Source of the DNA: Riemerella anatipestifer_F
GTDB lineage: Bacteria > Bacteroidota > Bacteroidia > Flavobacteriales > Weeksellaceae
Assembly (NCBI RefSeq): GCF_037861325.1
Contig: NZ_JAFELW010000007.1
Direction: 5' to 3' (one strand)
Length of the DNA stretch: 64,000 nt
Both the position numbers and the translations under genes were made by a program. Under the pieces are notes generated by a model. That model ran no database searches and had not been told where the DNA came from. It worked only from the letters and a program-made list of their open reading frames with translations. Each line of letters begins with the position of its first letter. Positions within the stretch are counted from its first letter, which is position 1. Below are positions 1 through 9,334 of this stretch, in pieces.

Positions 1-1415
1 ATGCCTTTTTCTAGCAGTTGGTCTCTAATTTGGTCACTTAACTCCCAATTTTTAGCTTTTCTAGCTTCGTTTCTAAGGTTGATTAGGATTTGAAGGGCTT
101 GGTCTAGCTTTTCGTTATTATTTTCTTCTATTTTTTGAAGCCCTAAAACATCAAATACTAGACTATTTAGAGTTTCTTTTAATAAAATTAAATCGGTTTC
201 ACTTATACTTTCTTTGCCATCTTTTAATGCAAAAATAAATTTAACTGCCTCAAATAAATGGGCAATAAGTATAGGAGCGTTAAAATCATCTAGCAATGCA
301 GCGTGGCATTTAGATTTCCAATCTTCAATATTAAATGTGGTATTGTTACCGTTAGCTGATAAATTTTCTAAAACATTCATAGCTTCCATAAGTCTTTGGA
401 AGCCTTTTTCGCTGGCAATCATCGCTTCGTTAGAAATGTCTAACACGCTACGATAATGGGCTTGCATAAAACAAAAACGCACTACCGATGGATGAAATGG
501 TTTTTCAAAAAAATCATTTTCGCCAGAAATAAGCTGCATTGGGAGGATATAGTTTCCTGTGGATTTGCTCATTCGTTGTCCATTCATTGTCAGCATATTG
601 GCGTGCATCCAATAGTTTACGGGTGAAGTTCCATTACATGCTTTGCCTTGAGCAACCTCACATTCGTGGTGAGGGAATTTTAAATCCATTCCACCTCCGT
701 GTATATCAAACTTTTCACCTAAATATTTAGTACTCATAGCGGTACATTCTAAGTGCCAACCAGGGAATCCTTCTCCCCAAGGAGAGTTCCATCTCATAAT
801 ATGGGCTGGAGAGGCTTTCTTCCATAATGCGAAATCTTGTGGGTTTTTCTTTTCGCCTTGTCCGTCTAAATCTCTAGTGTTGGCAAAAAGTTCTTCTATG
901 TTTCTTTTAGAAAGTTCGCCGTAGTTTAGTCCTTTTTCGTTGTAAGCCTTTACATCAAAATAAACTGAACCATTACTTTCATAAGCGAAGCCTTTGTCTA
1001 TTAGTTTTTGTGTAAGTTCTATTTGTTCCACAATATGCCCCGTAGCGGTAGGCTCAATGGTTGGAGGAAGTAGATTGAAAAGTTCTAAAACTTTATGGAA
1101 ATCCACAGTGTATTTTTGTACAATTTCCATGGGTTCTAGCTTTTCTAATCTTGACTGTTTTACGAAACGGTCGTTGTTTACATCGCCGTCATCGGTAAGG
1201 TGTCCTGCATCAGTAATATTTCTTACATAACGCACTTTGTAGCCTAAATAGGTTAAAGTACGGTAAATAAAATCAAAGGACATAAAAGTACGCACATTGC
1301 CTAAGTGTACATTGCTGTACACCGTAGGACCACACACATACATGCCTACATTATGGTTTAAAATAGGTTTAAAAATCTCTTTTTCTCCTGAGAGAGAGTT
1401 ATATATTTTAAGCAT
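1..1415 (-). CDS. cysS: Cysteinyl-tRNA synthetase (C-terminus cut by window edge)
   Basis: Charges tRNA-Cys with cysteine in the cytoplasm, a class I aminoacyl-tRNA synthetase. I translated the minus strand from the ATG at 1415: about 471 codons run open to the window edge, so only roughly the last 20 residues of a family of about 490 are missing. Visible are the zinc cysteine in CGPTVY (residue 28), the HIGH-type motif HLGN (37-40), a second zinc site WHLEC, the HGGGMDLKFPHHE zinc/substrate motif, and the KMSKS loop written RMSKS. It lies 27 bases after folE on the same strand, so the two are probably cotranscribed from the folE promoter. Identification is firm. Confidence 0.95.
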   Translation of the reverse strand, partial: MLKIYNSLSGEKEIFKPILNHNVGMYVCGPTVYSNVHLGNVRTFMSFDFIYRTLTYLGYKVRYVRNITDAGHLTDDGDVNNDRFVKQSRLEKLEPMEIVQKYTVDFHKVLELFNLLPPTIEPTATGHIVEQIELTQKLIDKGFAYESNGSVYFDVKAYNEKGLNYGELSKRNIEELFANTRDLDGQGEKKNPQDFALWKKASPAHIMRWNSPWGEGFPGWHLECTAMSTKYLGEKFDIHGGGMDLKFPHHECEVAQGKACNGTSPVNYWMHANMLTMNGQRMSKSTGNYILPMQLISGENDFFEKPFHPSVVRFCFMQAHYRSVLDISNEAMIASEKGFQRLMEAMNVLENLSANGNNTTFNIEDWKSKCHAALLDDFNAPILIAHLFEAVKFIFALKDGKESISETDLILLKETLNSLVFDVLGLQKIEENNNEKLDQALQILINLRNEARKAKNWELSDQIRDQLLEKG

Positions 1416-1442
1416 ATCTTTTTCGTTTTGAAAAGATTAGAT

Positions 1443-2108
1443 TTAATCTAGTTTTGCATGACTACCAACATAGTGCAGAAACTCTTGCCTAGTGATAGGA
1501 TTAGTTCTAAAGATACCACTAAGTTCCGCTGTAATGGTAGAACTAGCCGTGTCTTTGATACCTCTACAATTAACACAGAGGTGCTTAGCATCAATAATAC
1601 AAGCCACATCATTAGTGCCGAGAGCTTCTTTTAGAGCGTCTACTATTTGCATAGTGAGTCTTTCTTGCACTTGTGGGCGTTTGGCATAGTAATCTACAAT
1701 TCTATTGATTTTGGATAATCCAATCACTTCTCCGTTGGAGATATAAGCCACATGAGCTCTACCGATGATAGGCAAAAAATGATGCTCACAAAAAGAATAA
1801 ACTGTAATATCTTTTTCCACGAGCATTTGTCTGTATTTATACTTGTTGCTAAAAGTAGAGATACCTGGCTTGTTTTCTGGAAGTAATCCGCCAAAAATCT
1901 CATTTACATACATTTTGGCTACTCGCTTAGGAGAGTCTTTTAGGGAGTCATCTGTCATATCTAGCCCTAAAGTTTGCATGATTTCGGCAAAATGTTTCTC
2001 TATAATGGCAATTTTTTCTTCAGGTGTCTTCTCAAAGGCATCAGCTCTTAAGGGTGTGTGCTCTTTGCCTGTAAACACATCGTCATCATTATCAAAATGG
2101 TTATTCAT
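1443..2108 (-). CDS. folE: GTP cyclohydrolase I (FolE)
   Basis: Converts GTP to 7,8-dihydroneopterin triphosphate, the first step of tetrahydrofolate synthesis. The 221-residue length matches the zinc-dependent type I family. CEHHFLP (107-113) and CVNCRG (178-183) supply the zinc ligands Cys107, His110 and Cys178 by homology with the E. coli enzyme, and the intervening GLSKINRIVDYYAKRPQVQE stretch is the conserved tunnel-fold core. The first 25 or so residues are acidic and variable, as is usual. A TAnnTTTG element lies about 20 bases upstream of the ATG. First gene of a folE-cysS unit. Confidence 0.96.
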   Translation of the reverse strand: MNNHFDNDDDVFTGKEHTPLRADAFEKTPEEKIAIIEKHFAEIMQTLGLDMTDDSLKDSPKRVAKMYVNEIFGGLLPENKPGISTFSNKYKYRQMLVEKDITVYSFCEHHFLPIIGRAHVAYISNGEVIGLSKINRIVDYYAKRPQVQERLTMQIVDALKEALGTNDVACIIDAKHLCVNCRGIKDTASSTITAELSGIFRTNPITRQEFLHYVGSHAKLD

Positions 2109-2129
2109 GATATATTGCTATAATGGGAG

Positions 2130-2137
2130 CAAAGTTA
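2130..2137 (-). promoter_or_regulatory. -7 promoter element of folE
   Basis: On the minus strand this reads TAACTTTG, a full match to the Bacteroidota -7 consensus TAnnTTTG, placed about 20 bases before the folE ATG. I see no clear TTTG -33 partner at 17-23 bases, so confidence is moderate. Confidence 0.5.
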
Positions 2138-2231
2138 AGAAAATCTTTGGAGTAATAAATTTTCGATATTATATTAACGACTGATCAGCTAATATGTAGA
2201 TTTTAATTTGAAATAGGAGGAAAATGTATTT

Positions 2232-3341
2232 CTAGCTATTTTTTGGTGGTATTTTTTCTACTCTTGATAATGCCGAGCCTATGATTTGATGCATGTCATA
2301 ATATCTGTACTCTGCCATTCTTCCTCCAAAGATAACATTTGGTAACTCATCAGCTTGTTTTCTATATTCATTGTAAATTTTCATATTTTTATCGTCGTTA
2401 ATTGGGTAATAGGGTTCTTTGCTTTCATTCCAAGTATCGGGATATTCCTTAGTTATGTAGGTTTTTTCTTGAGTGCCAAACTCAAAATGTTTGTGCTCAA
2501 TAATCCTAGTGTATGATTGTTCTAAGGAGGTGTAATTTACAACGGCATTCCCTTGGAAGTTATCGGTATCTAGAATTTCATTCTCAAATCTCAGACTTCT
2601 ATATTCTAGCCTTCCTTTATTGTAGTTAAAGAATAGATCTATAGGTCCTGTATAAATAATATTATCTGATATTTTTTCAAAATACTCTCGTTTTTCAAAG
2701 AAATCTGTATTTAGCTTTAAATCTGTATTTTCTAATAGTTTCTCAAATATCTTAGTGTAACCACCTATTGGTATTCCTTGATACTTATCATTAAAATAGT
2801 TATTGTCGTAAGTAAATCTTAGGGGAAGTCTTTTTATTATAAAGGAAGGTAATTCTTTGGCTGATTTGCCCCATTGCTTTTCAGTATAATCTTTTATTAA
2901 AAGGTTATAAATGTCTTCACCAACTAGTTTAAGCGCTTGTTCTTCTAGGTTTTGAGGGGTTAAAGAGGCGTACTTTTCTGTTTGTTGTGATATTTTCTTT
3001 TTTGCTTCTTCGGGGGTGTTAACTCCCCAAATAGCATGAAAGGTATTCATATTGAAGGGTAAGTTGTATACTTTCCCATTGTTAATAGCAATTGGAGTGT
3101 TTGTATAACGATTAAACTCGACGAAGTTATTGATGTAGTCCCATATTTTTTTATCATTGGTATGGAAAATATGTGCACCATATTTGTGAACATTGATACC
3201 TTCTATATTTTCAGTATAACAGTTTCCACCTATATGGTCTCTTTTTTCTATCACTAGACAGCGGTAACCTTTCTTTGTTAATTCGTACGCCGCTATAGAG
3301 CCAAAAAGACCAGCTCCAACAATGAGATAATCGTATTTCAT
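2232..3341 (-). CDS. glf: UDP-galactopyranose mutase
   Basis: FAD flavoenzyme that interconverts UDP-galactopyranose and UDP-galactofuranose, the donor for galactofuranose in surface glycans. I place the start at the ATG at 3341 (369 residues), because the protein then opens directly with the beta strand and dinucleotide motif KYDYLIVGAGLFGS; an ATG 17 codons upstream only adds a poor leader. Further family signs are the HKYGAHIFHTND segment, NRYTNTP, YTEKQWGKS and the C-terminal FGGRMAEYRYYDMHQ. It diverges from the glycosyltransferase array at 3408 and heads the polysaccharide locus, so galactofuranose is a likely component of the product. Confidence 0.95.
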   Translation of the reverse strand: MKYDYLIVGAGLFGSIAAYELTKKGYRCLVIEKRDHIGGNCYTENIEGINVHKYGAHIFHTNDKKIWDYINNFVEFNRYTNTPIAINNGKVYNLPFNMNTFHAIWGVNTPEEAKKKISQQTEKYASLTPQNLEEQALKLVGEDIYNLLIKDYTEKQWGKSAKELPSFIIKRLPLRFTYDNNYFNDKYQGIPIGGYTKIFEKLLENTDLKLNTDFFEKREYFEKISDNIIYTGPIDLFFNYNKGRLEYRSLRFENEILDTDNFQGNAVVNYTSLEQSYTRIIEHKHFEFGTQEKTYITKEYPDTWNESKEPYYPINDDKNMKIYNEYRKQADELPNVIFGGRMAEYRYYDMHQIIGSALSRVEKIPPKNS

Positions 3342-3360
3342 AATTTTGCTTTTTACTGTG

Positions 3361-3393
3361 TAAAAGTAGTGTTTTTTTGTTACTTTTGTCAAA
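3361..3393 (-). promoter_or_regulatory. Promoter for glf
   Basis: On the minus strand a TTTG (3390-3393) is followed after 21 bases by TACTTTTA (3361-3368), a 7/8 match to TAnnTTTG. The distance to the glf ATG at 3341 is about 20 bases. The plus strand of the same spacer carries TACTTTTG at 3381-3388, 20 bases before the glycosyltransferase ATG at 3408, but without a good -33 box. The two directions may share this 66-base spacer. Confidence 0.5.
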
Positions 3394-3407
3394 ATAAAAT
3401 AAAAACA

Positions 3408-4409
3408 ATGTCATATTTTATCTCAGTAATAGTGCCCATATATAATGTGGAGTGCTATTTAAGTAAATGTATTTCTTCTCTTATTAACCAAACTTATGAT
3501 AACTACGAAATCATATTGGTAAATGATGGTTCTCCTGATAGTTGTGGAGAAATATGTGATAGATTTGCAAAAGAAAATGACAGAATAAAAGTTTTACATC
3601 TTGAAAATGGAGGTGTATGTAATGCACGGAATCAGGGAATGCTTTTAGCAAAAGGTGATTTTTTCTGTTTTGTGGATTCGGATGATTGGGTGGAACCACA
3701 TTATATAGAAGATTTTGCTAAAGGGATTGAAGATGAGTATACTATGGTGGTTCAGGATGCTTGTAGAGATATAGATGATGACTCTCAAAGAAATTTCTTT
3801 AGTTTTGATAATGACGCCTTTATACTCAAGTCAGATTTTGCAAAAATGATAGATAAAAATATATTGTATGCACCAGGGGGATATCCTTGGAATAAGCTTT
3901 ATTCTAGAAAAATTATTTTTGATCATCAGCTGAAATTTGATCCTGAAATAAAACTTGGGGATGATGAAAAATGGAATTTAGAGTACTTTAAGTATGTAAA
4001 GAAGGTGGTTTTTTCAAAAAGACCAAACTATCATTATATCTATAACCCCAATTCTATATCTAATCAGAAAAGACCTTTTGAAAGGGAGTTGTTAAGGTAT
4101 GTTTTTAGGGCGGACTATTATAACTTTGTTCTCAATAATTATGATAAAAGAAATGAAAATTTACCAATATTAATTTCTTTTGCAGAAGAGTTTTTTAGAA
4201 TCAATATCTTTGATAGAATATACAAAGGTAAATTGAATAGAAAAGAAAGGCTAGATCGTTTGAGAGAGATATCTAAGCTTCCCAAGAACTATTTATTTTT
4301 TCTTCAATCTAAACTAAGGTTTAGGAATTTGGATTATACTTTATTGAAAAAAGGAAATATACTTTTTATGGATTTAATTAAAATGGTTAGGTTAAGTTTA
4401 AATAGGTAG
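3408..4409 (+). CDS. Glycosyltransferase family 2
   Basis: A GT-A fold transferase likely to add one sugar to the growing surface polysaccharide on the cytoplasmic side of the inner membrane. From the ATG at 3408 (333 residues) it starts MSYFISVIVPIYNVE, the classic GT2 opening; an earlier in-frame ATG at 3369 would add a non-family leader over the promoter. LVNDGSPDSCGEICDRF binds the nucleotide and FVDSDDW carries the DxD metal site. The C-terminal 130 residues are rich in aromatic and basic residues and may touch the membrane. First gene of a tightly packed plus-strand run (2-base gap to the next). Donor and acceptor cannot be read from sequence. Confidence 0.88.
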   Translation: MSYFISVIVPIYNVECYLSKCISSLINQTYDNYEIILVNDGSPDSCGEICDRFAKENDRIKVLHLENGGVCNARNQGMLLAKGDFFCFVDSDDWVEPHYIEDFAKGIEDEYTMVVQDACRDIDDDSQRNFFSFDNDAFILKSDFAKMIDKNILYAPGGYPWNKLYSRKIIFDHQLKFDPEIKLGDDEKWNLEYFKYVKKVVFSKRPNYHYIYNPNSISNQKRPFERELLRYVFRADYYNFVLNNYDKRNENLPILISFAEEFFRINIFDRIYKGKLNRKERLDRLREISKLPKNYLFFLQSKLRFRNLDYTLLKKGNILFMDLIKMVRLSLNR

Positions 4410-4411
4410 GG

Positions 4412-5509
4412 ATGTTGGAGAGCTTATCAAATAAAAAAATATTACTTATTTATCATCCGTGGAGGATGTTTAAAGGAAGCCTCCATGAGCAGTTAGTGAA
4501 GGGGTTGATTGCACTAGGACTGGACGTTACTTATCTAGATATAGAAAACCCTCCTAAGTTTAAGAATAACTATTTACTAGATAAGTTTAGAAATATTTTT
4601 GAAAGAATAGTCAGGAAAAATAAACAGTATTATCTAATTGCTGAGAAAAACCATTATAACCGTTTTTTCTATAATAAACTATTTGAGCTGAAAAAAAAAG
4701 GCAAAAAATATGATTATGTTTTAATTATAAAGCCAGAAGAGTACTCTTCAAAGTTGGTAAAACTAGCTTCTGAAATGGGAGATGTTACGGTAGGCTATAT
4801 TTGGGATGGGCTTAGGTTGTTTTTTAAAAAAAGTCTTGTTAAAAGTGTAAAGCATTTGGATAATATATACTCTTTTGATATTAAAGATATTAAAAATCAT
4901 CCCGACTTAAATATGTCTTTTTGTACTAATTATTATATTCCAGACAATACAGACTTAGTACCATATGATAGCAGAAAAATAGATGTGTTTTATGTAGGGG
5001 CATTAGCGGGAACTTTGCCTGAACAAAGAAGGGATGTCAAAATAGATAATGTAGCAAAGTATCTTGATGGTAATGTAGAACTTAATATTTTTGTGTCGCA
5101 GTCTTTTTTGGAAGGGGATAATAATTTAGTTAAAAATCCCAAGGTGCAGTATATTACTTCTCCCACTAGCATAGAGGAAACTTTACAAAAGACTCAAAAT
5201 AGCAAAATAGTAATCGATATATGTAAAAAACATCATATTGGTCTTTCTTTTAGGTTTTTTGAATGTATGCTCTATGAAACTAAAATGATTACAAATAACA
5301 CAGATGTTATCAATTATGATTTTTATCACCCAGATAATATTCTAGTGGTAGATTTTGATAATATAGATATTTATGCAGAGGATATAAAAGCATTTCAAAA
5401 TAAACCATACCATAAATTATCAAAACAAATTACACAAAAATATGCTTTGGATAATTGGATCAAATATTTATTCAAAGAGCAGCCTTATGAGGAAATTAAA
5501 CATTTATAA
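4412..5509 (+). CDS. Putative GT-B-like glycosyltransferase (CgeB-like)
   Basis: The 365-residue protein starts with a Rossmann-like strand (KKILLIYHPWRMFKGS) and has a second half ending in SFRFFECMLYETKMITNN, which resembles the acceptor/donor cleft region of GT-B proteins of the CgeB/DUF3880 type. No signal peptide or membrane segment is seen. It sits 2 bases after a GT2 gene and 3 bases before an acyltransferase, so translation is probably coupled, and context makes a sugar transferase the best guess. The family call rests on overall layout rather than a diagnostic motif. Confidence 0.55.
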   Translation: MLESLSNKKILLIYHPWRMFKGSLHEQLVKGLIALGLDVTYLDIENPPKFKNNYLLDKFRNIFERIVRKNKQYYLIAEKNHYNRFFYNKLFELKKKGKKYDYVLIIKPEEYSSKLVKLASEMGDVTVGYIWDGLRLFFKKSLVKSVKHLDNIYSFDIKDIKNHPDLNMSFCTNYYIPDNTDLVPYDSRKIDVFYVGALAGTLPEQRRDVKIDNVAKYLDGNVELNIFVSQSFLEGDNNLVKNPKVQYITSPTSIEETLQKTQNSKIVIDICKKHHIGLSFRFFECMLYETKMITNNTDVINYDFYHPDNILVVDFDNIDIYAEDIKAFQNKPYHKLSKQITQKYALDNWIKYLFKEQPYEEIKHL

Positions 5510-5512
5510 GAG

Positions 5513-6550
5513 ATGAGTTCATTAGCAAGAGAAAATAATTTTGATTTTTTGAGATTACTGTTTGCTTCATCTGTAATAATTTCACACTCTTATCCGCTTA
5601 CGGAAGTTAGAGATAAGGAGATACTTATGGTAATAACCAATGGACAATTGGATTTAGGAGGTTTTTCGGTAGCTTGTTTTTTTATTATTAGTGGGTATTT
5701 AATATATCAGAGCTTGGAAAGAAGTTCCTCTATAAAAAACTATATATGGAAAAGAGTTCTAAGGCTGTATCCAGCTCTTATAGTAATGCTTTTGCTGACA
5801 GTGTCTGTGGTTCCCTTTTTTTATCAAGGGGAAGGATCTATTTTAAATAATACCAGTTATTTCACTTATTTACCAAGACAACTAAGTTTGTACAACTTGC
5901 AACACAATATCCTTGGAGTTTTTGAAGATCTACCGTATAAAACAATAAATGGTAGTTTGTGGACTATTTGTTATGAATTTACGATGTATATGCTTTTAGT
6001 GCCGTTTTATTTTATTAAATCTAGGTGGAGATTAGGAATGCTACTGATTTTATTTTTTTTGTTTTACTTACTTTCTATTTTTTTTCCTTTATTTTTAAAC
6101 AACAGGCTCTTTTCAAAGTTTTTTTTGTTTTCTCCTAACTTTTATAATTTAGGATGTTTTTTTTCTGCAGGAGCATTACTAACATATTTAACTTCAAAAA
6201 TAAATAGTTCAACTAAATGGTTGATAATAATTATAGGGTTAGTAGCTCTTATAGGAAGTATCTATTTTGAACAATATAAACCATTTAAATATTTTGTATT
6301 ACCCTTTGTGGTTATCCTTTTTGGGACATCATCTACACCAATAATAAACAAGGTAGGTAAAACAATAGGAGATAATTCTTATGGTATATACATATATGGT
6401 TGGCTAGTGCAACAATCGTTATTGTATGTTTTTGGATTGAATACTTATTGTTTAATGTTTTTTAGCCTTGTTATATCTTTTGTGTTGGGTTGGCTATCGT
6501 GGCATTTTGTGGAGAAAAAGGCACTAGAGTATAAAAACTTAATAAGATAA
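5513..6550 (+). CDS. Acyltransferase family 3 membrane protein (OafA-type)
   Basis: An integral membrane O-acyltransferase, expected to acetylate a sugar of the exported or undecaprenyl-linked glycan. The N-terminus NNFDFLRLLFASSVIISHSY is the family hallmark, with the catalytic-type histidine at the end of the first helix, followed by FFIISGYLIYQS. About ten hydrophobic segments span the 345 residues and the protein ends in a short basic tail (HFVEKKALEYKNL). No SGNH domain is attached. The gaps to its neighbours are 3 and 2 bases, so it is part of the same operon. Confidence 0.85.
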   Translation: MSSLARENNFDFLRLLFASSVIISHSYPLTEVRDKEILMVITNGQLDLGGFSVACFFIISGYLIYQSLERSSSIKNYIWKRVLRLYPALIVMLLLTVSVVPFFYQGEGSILNNTSYFTYLPRQLSLYNLQHNILGVFEDLPYKTINGSLWTICYEFTMYMLLVPFYFIKSRWRLGMLLILFFLFYLLSIFFPLFLNNRLFSKFFLFSPNFYNLGCFFSAGALLTYLTSKINSSTKWLIIIIGLVALIGSIYFEQYKPFKYFVLPFVVILFGTSSTPIINKVGKTIGDNSYGIYIYGWLVQQSLLYVFGLNTYCLMFFSLVISFVLGWLSWHFVEKKALEYKNLIR

Positions 6551-6552
6551 TT

Positions 6553-7644
6553 ATGGGAAATAAAAAATCTATATTATTTGTGGTAGATAAACCGAATTGG
6601 GCATATCACTTTATTGTTAAGACATGGTGTGAGTACTTGTCCAATTATGAGTGTTATATTACATTTTCTGAGAACTATTTGCTAAGATATAAACAGTTTG
6701 GTCTAAAGGATGTTTTTAAAAATAAGCTAAGCCAATGGATGAATAATGGGAAGGATGTCTTTTTTCGAATTCATTCTTCAAAAAAATATTCGTTTCCAGT
6801 TTATAAAACTCCTCCTGTATATGAAATTCACTCTGGAAAACAAGTTAATCAATTGAACTTTGATTACATAATAGAGATGGCTTATTATATTCAATATACT
6901 TCTCAGTTGCCTTTTAACTCAAAAAAGAGGTTTGTTGGTCTTTTTACAGACTCATTTCCTCATGATGGGCCTTCCTTTGATATTAAGAAGAATATTGATG
7001 TGAAAACATTGAATAGAGAACAGTTTTATAGCAATTATCTTAGTCATTATGATGGTGTTATTGTTGGAAATGAGAATTTGTATTTGGACTATTCTATGTT
7101 TCCAATTCATTTAGTAAAAGCAAATGGTATTTATCGCCAAAATGAATTTATTGAAAACAATAATGTAGGTAATAAAGAAGGGTTAACTATTGGTTGGACT
7201 GGGACCCCAGATAGACCTATGAAAGGTTTTCGGCAGTTTATAGAACCTGCTGTAAAGATAGTTCAAGAAACAGGACGTAAGATAAGTTTAAAGACTAGAT
7301 TCTCAGGAGAGTACGAAGGGCTTTTAGATTTTTATAAAGATGTAGATTTAGTGGTTATTGCATCTAGTGCTGATACAGGACCTTCTCTTTTCGCAGAGGC
7401 TTCTCTATCCAATGTGCCTTCTATATCTACATCGATAGGTTTCCCCAAGATGATAATTGAAAATGGGCTGAATGGAATTATCGTTGATCGCTCAGTGGAG
7501 GATATAGCATCTGCAATAATGGATTTATACGATAATAGAGAAAAATTAAGGCTTTTTTCTTCTAGGATAAAAAAAGATTATTTAAAGGTATTAGATAATT
7601 GTATTTCTGCTAATTCTTTACAACAGTTTTTGGATAAAGTATGA
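6553..7644 (+). CDS. Glycosyltransferase, GT4-like
   Basis: A 363-residue GT-B type protein. The N-terminal domain begins KSILFVVDKPNWAYHF. The C-terminal domain shows TIGWTGTPDRPMKGF, a donor-domain start with the usual strand and Lys, then SSADTGPSLFAEASLSNVPS and IENGLNGIIV, which match the C-terminal nucleotide-sugar site of GT4 enzymes although the usual E-x7-E motif is loose. It overlaps the next gene by 4 bases (ATGA), so the two are probably translationally coupled. Substrate unknown. Confidence 0.7.
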   Translation: MGNKKSILFVVDKPNWAYHFIVKTWCEYLSNYECYITFSENYLLRYKQFGLKDVFKNKLSQWMNNGKDVFFRIHSSKKYSFPVYKTPPVYEIHSGKQVNQLNFDYIIEMAYYIQYTSQLPFNSKKRFVGLFTDSFPHDGPSFDIKKNIDVKTLNREQFYSNYLSHYDGVIVGNENLYLDYSMFPIHLVKANGIYRQNEFIENNNVGNKEGLTIGWTGTPDRPMKGFRQFIEPAVKIVQETGRKISLKTRFSGEYEGLLDFYKDVDLVVIASSADTGPSLFAEASLSNVPSISTSIGFPKMIIENGLNGIIVDRSVEDIASAIMDLYDNREKLRLFSSRIKKDYLKVLDNCISANSLQQFLDKV

Positions 7645-8327
7645 TAATAGGTAATGGACTTATAGCTTCTCTATTTAAAGAAGCTGACTTAGATAATGTG
7701 GTGTTTTTTGCTTCGGGAGTTTCTAATTCTTTAGAGACGAATGAAGCTCAATTCCAGAGAGAGGAGGGTTTGGTAAAGAAAACAATAGAAGAGAATTCGG
7801 ATAAGATATTTCTCTACTTTTCTACTTGTAGTATTTATGATTCCTCCAAGGCGGAGAGTCCTTATGTTTTACATAAACTTAAAATGGAGCAAGTGGTTGT
7901 AGAAACTTGTTCTCAATATTTGATTTTAAGACTAAGTAATGTGGTGGGAAAAGGAGGGAATCCTAACTTGTTAATGAACTACCTTGTAAACTCCGTGAAA
8001 CGAGGGGAGGTAATAAATGTTCATACAAAGGCGACAAGAAATTTGATAGATGCAGAAGATGTTAAGGCTGTTGTATTTAATTTACTCAAACAAAAACAGC
8101 TTAATAGAGTTGTTAATTTAGCCTACATAGATAATTATACTATTATTGAAATACTAGAGATATTAGAAAGTGCTATCAAACTTAAACCAAATCTTAACTT
8201 GATAAAGGCAGGGGCAGGCTATCCAATTAGTATTTCAAGTGAAGTAGAAAACTATTTTGTAGAAAACAGTCTTAATAACAAACATTTGTACTTGAAAAAT
8301 ATTTTGTCCAAATATTATCTTTCGTAG
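7641..8327 (+). CDS. NAD-dependent epimerase/dehydratase-like protein (short SDR)
   Basis: A 228-residue relative of the extended SDR family. It has a shortened N-terminus (MIIGNGLIASLF, a reduced glycine-rich loop), LYFSTCSIYD as the catalytic Ser/Thr strand, YVLHK as the YxxxK dyad, and LRLSNVVGKGGNPN plus RNLIDAEDV typical of sugar epimerases. It is clearly shorter than the usual 300-340 residues, because the first Rossmann strands are compressed, so NAD binding and activity are uncertain. It overlaps the upstream glycosyltransferase by 4 bases and its last 13 bases overlap the tail of a convergent glycosyltransferase. Confidence 0.65.
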   Translation: MIIGNGLIASLFKEADLDNVVFFASGVSNSLETNEAQFQREEGLVKKTIEENSDKIFLYFSTCSIYDSSKAESPYVLHKLKMEQVVVETCSQYLILRLSNVVGKGGNPNLLMNYLVNSVKRGEVINVHTKATRNLIDAEDVKAVVFNLLKQKQLNRVVNLAYIDNYTIIEILEILESAIKLKPNLNLIKAGAGYPISISSEVENYFVENSLNNKHLYLKNILSKYYLS

Positions 8328-9325
8328 CGGTACTTAAAAATCTTCATACCAAGCCAGGTAGGTAGACTATTAAGAAAATCTTTCTTTTTGGTGTCAATGG
8401 TAAAGCTAGTGGAGAAGTAGTCTAATAGGCTCAAAGAAGCTAATGTTTTGTAATTAGAGTAACTCTCCTTCCAAAGAGTTTCGTTTTTTTGAGCCTTCCA
8501 ATTCATTAGTAAGGTGGTGGTTTTATAGTTGGTAAGGTATTTTAAAATGAGGTTCTTTCTTTCTTTTTTGGTTTCATTCTGTAAAGCTTCGTTAATGTGT
8601 TGTCCTATGGTAAACCAGTTGTCAAAATTTCTTTTATTTCGGTTGTGAATAACGGATTTTTTATGCAAATAGTAAGTATAGGTTATGTCTTTGTGGATGG
8701 CAATATGGTTCATTTTTAAGACTAAATGAAAGGTCCATAGCTCGTCCTGTGCAAATAGCCCTTTTACAAAGTATAACTTGTTGTTTTTAAGATACTCTGT
8801 TATAAAAAGTTTATTCACTGCATAGCTTACTAATTTGCTTTCTGAGAATGCTTTTAAGATATTATCATTTCCTTTAATTTCTGTTTCAGAGGCTTTTATT
8901 TTGATACAGATAGATTTCTCTCCAGTCTCAAGTTGCTCACATTCAAGCTGGGAAATTACCATTTCTGCATTAGTGTTTTCGGCGATATTAACCAAGGTTT
9001 CTATACAGTTGGGTGTTATGGTGTCGTCACTATCTAAGAAAAAAAGATATTTCCCTTGTGCAGTATCAATTCCTTTGTTTCTAACAACAGATAGACCAGA
9101 GTTTTCCTCCAAATGATAGATCTTCCAATTATTAAGTTGATGTTTAGAAATAAAGTCTTCTGCAATTTTTACAGAGTTATCAGGTGTCTGGTCGTTGATG
9201 AGGGTAACTTCCAAGTTTGGATAAGTTTGGTCTAATACAGATTGTAAACATTTTTCCAAAAAATCCTCACATTTAAAAATAGGAATGGATATCGTAACCA
9301 AAGGAGTAGATGTTCTATTTTGCAT
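8315..9325 (-). CDS. Glycosyltransferase family 2 (reverse-oriented)
   Basis: A 336-residue GT2 enzyme: TPLVTISIPIFKCEDFLEK at the start, LINDQTPDNSVKIAEDF for nucleotide binding and FLDSDDT as the DxD site, followed by a C-terminal helical part. It is the only gene of the locus between 3.4 and 18.6 kb on the minus strand. It converges on the epimerase-like gene with a 13-base overlap of coding ends and diverges from the acyltransferase at 9388. The -7 motif TATTTTTG lies on its own strand at 9340-9347. The orientation and private promoter suggest a separately acquired or inverted gene. Confidence 0.87.
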   Translation of the reverse strand: MQNRTSTPLVTISIPIFKCEDFLEKCLQSVLDQTYPNLEVTLINDQTPDNSVKIAEDFISKHQLNNWKIYHLEENSGLSVVRNKGIDTAQGKYLFFLDSDDTITPNCIETLVNIAENTNAEMVISQLECEQLETGEKSICIKIKASETEIKGNDNILKAFSESKLVSYAVNKLFITEYLKNNKLYFVKGLFAQDELWTFHLVLKMNHIAIHKDITYTYYLHKKSVIHNRNKRNFDNWFTIGQHINEALQNETKKERKNLILKYLTNYKTTTLLMNWKAQKNETLWKESYSNYKTLASLSLLDYFSTSFTIDTKKKDFLNSLPTWLGMKIFKYRYER

Positions 9326-9334
9326 AGATTTATT

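Noticed and set aside
3211..3414. A 67-codon minus-strand ORF overlapping the glf start
   Set aside because: It is another frame of glf and its promoter; glf has clear FAD-binding motifs.
8835..9116. A 93-codon plus-strand ORF inside the reversed GT2 gene
   Set aside because: Antisense shadow of the DxD region. No family match.
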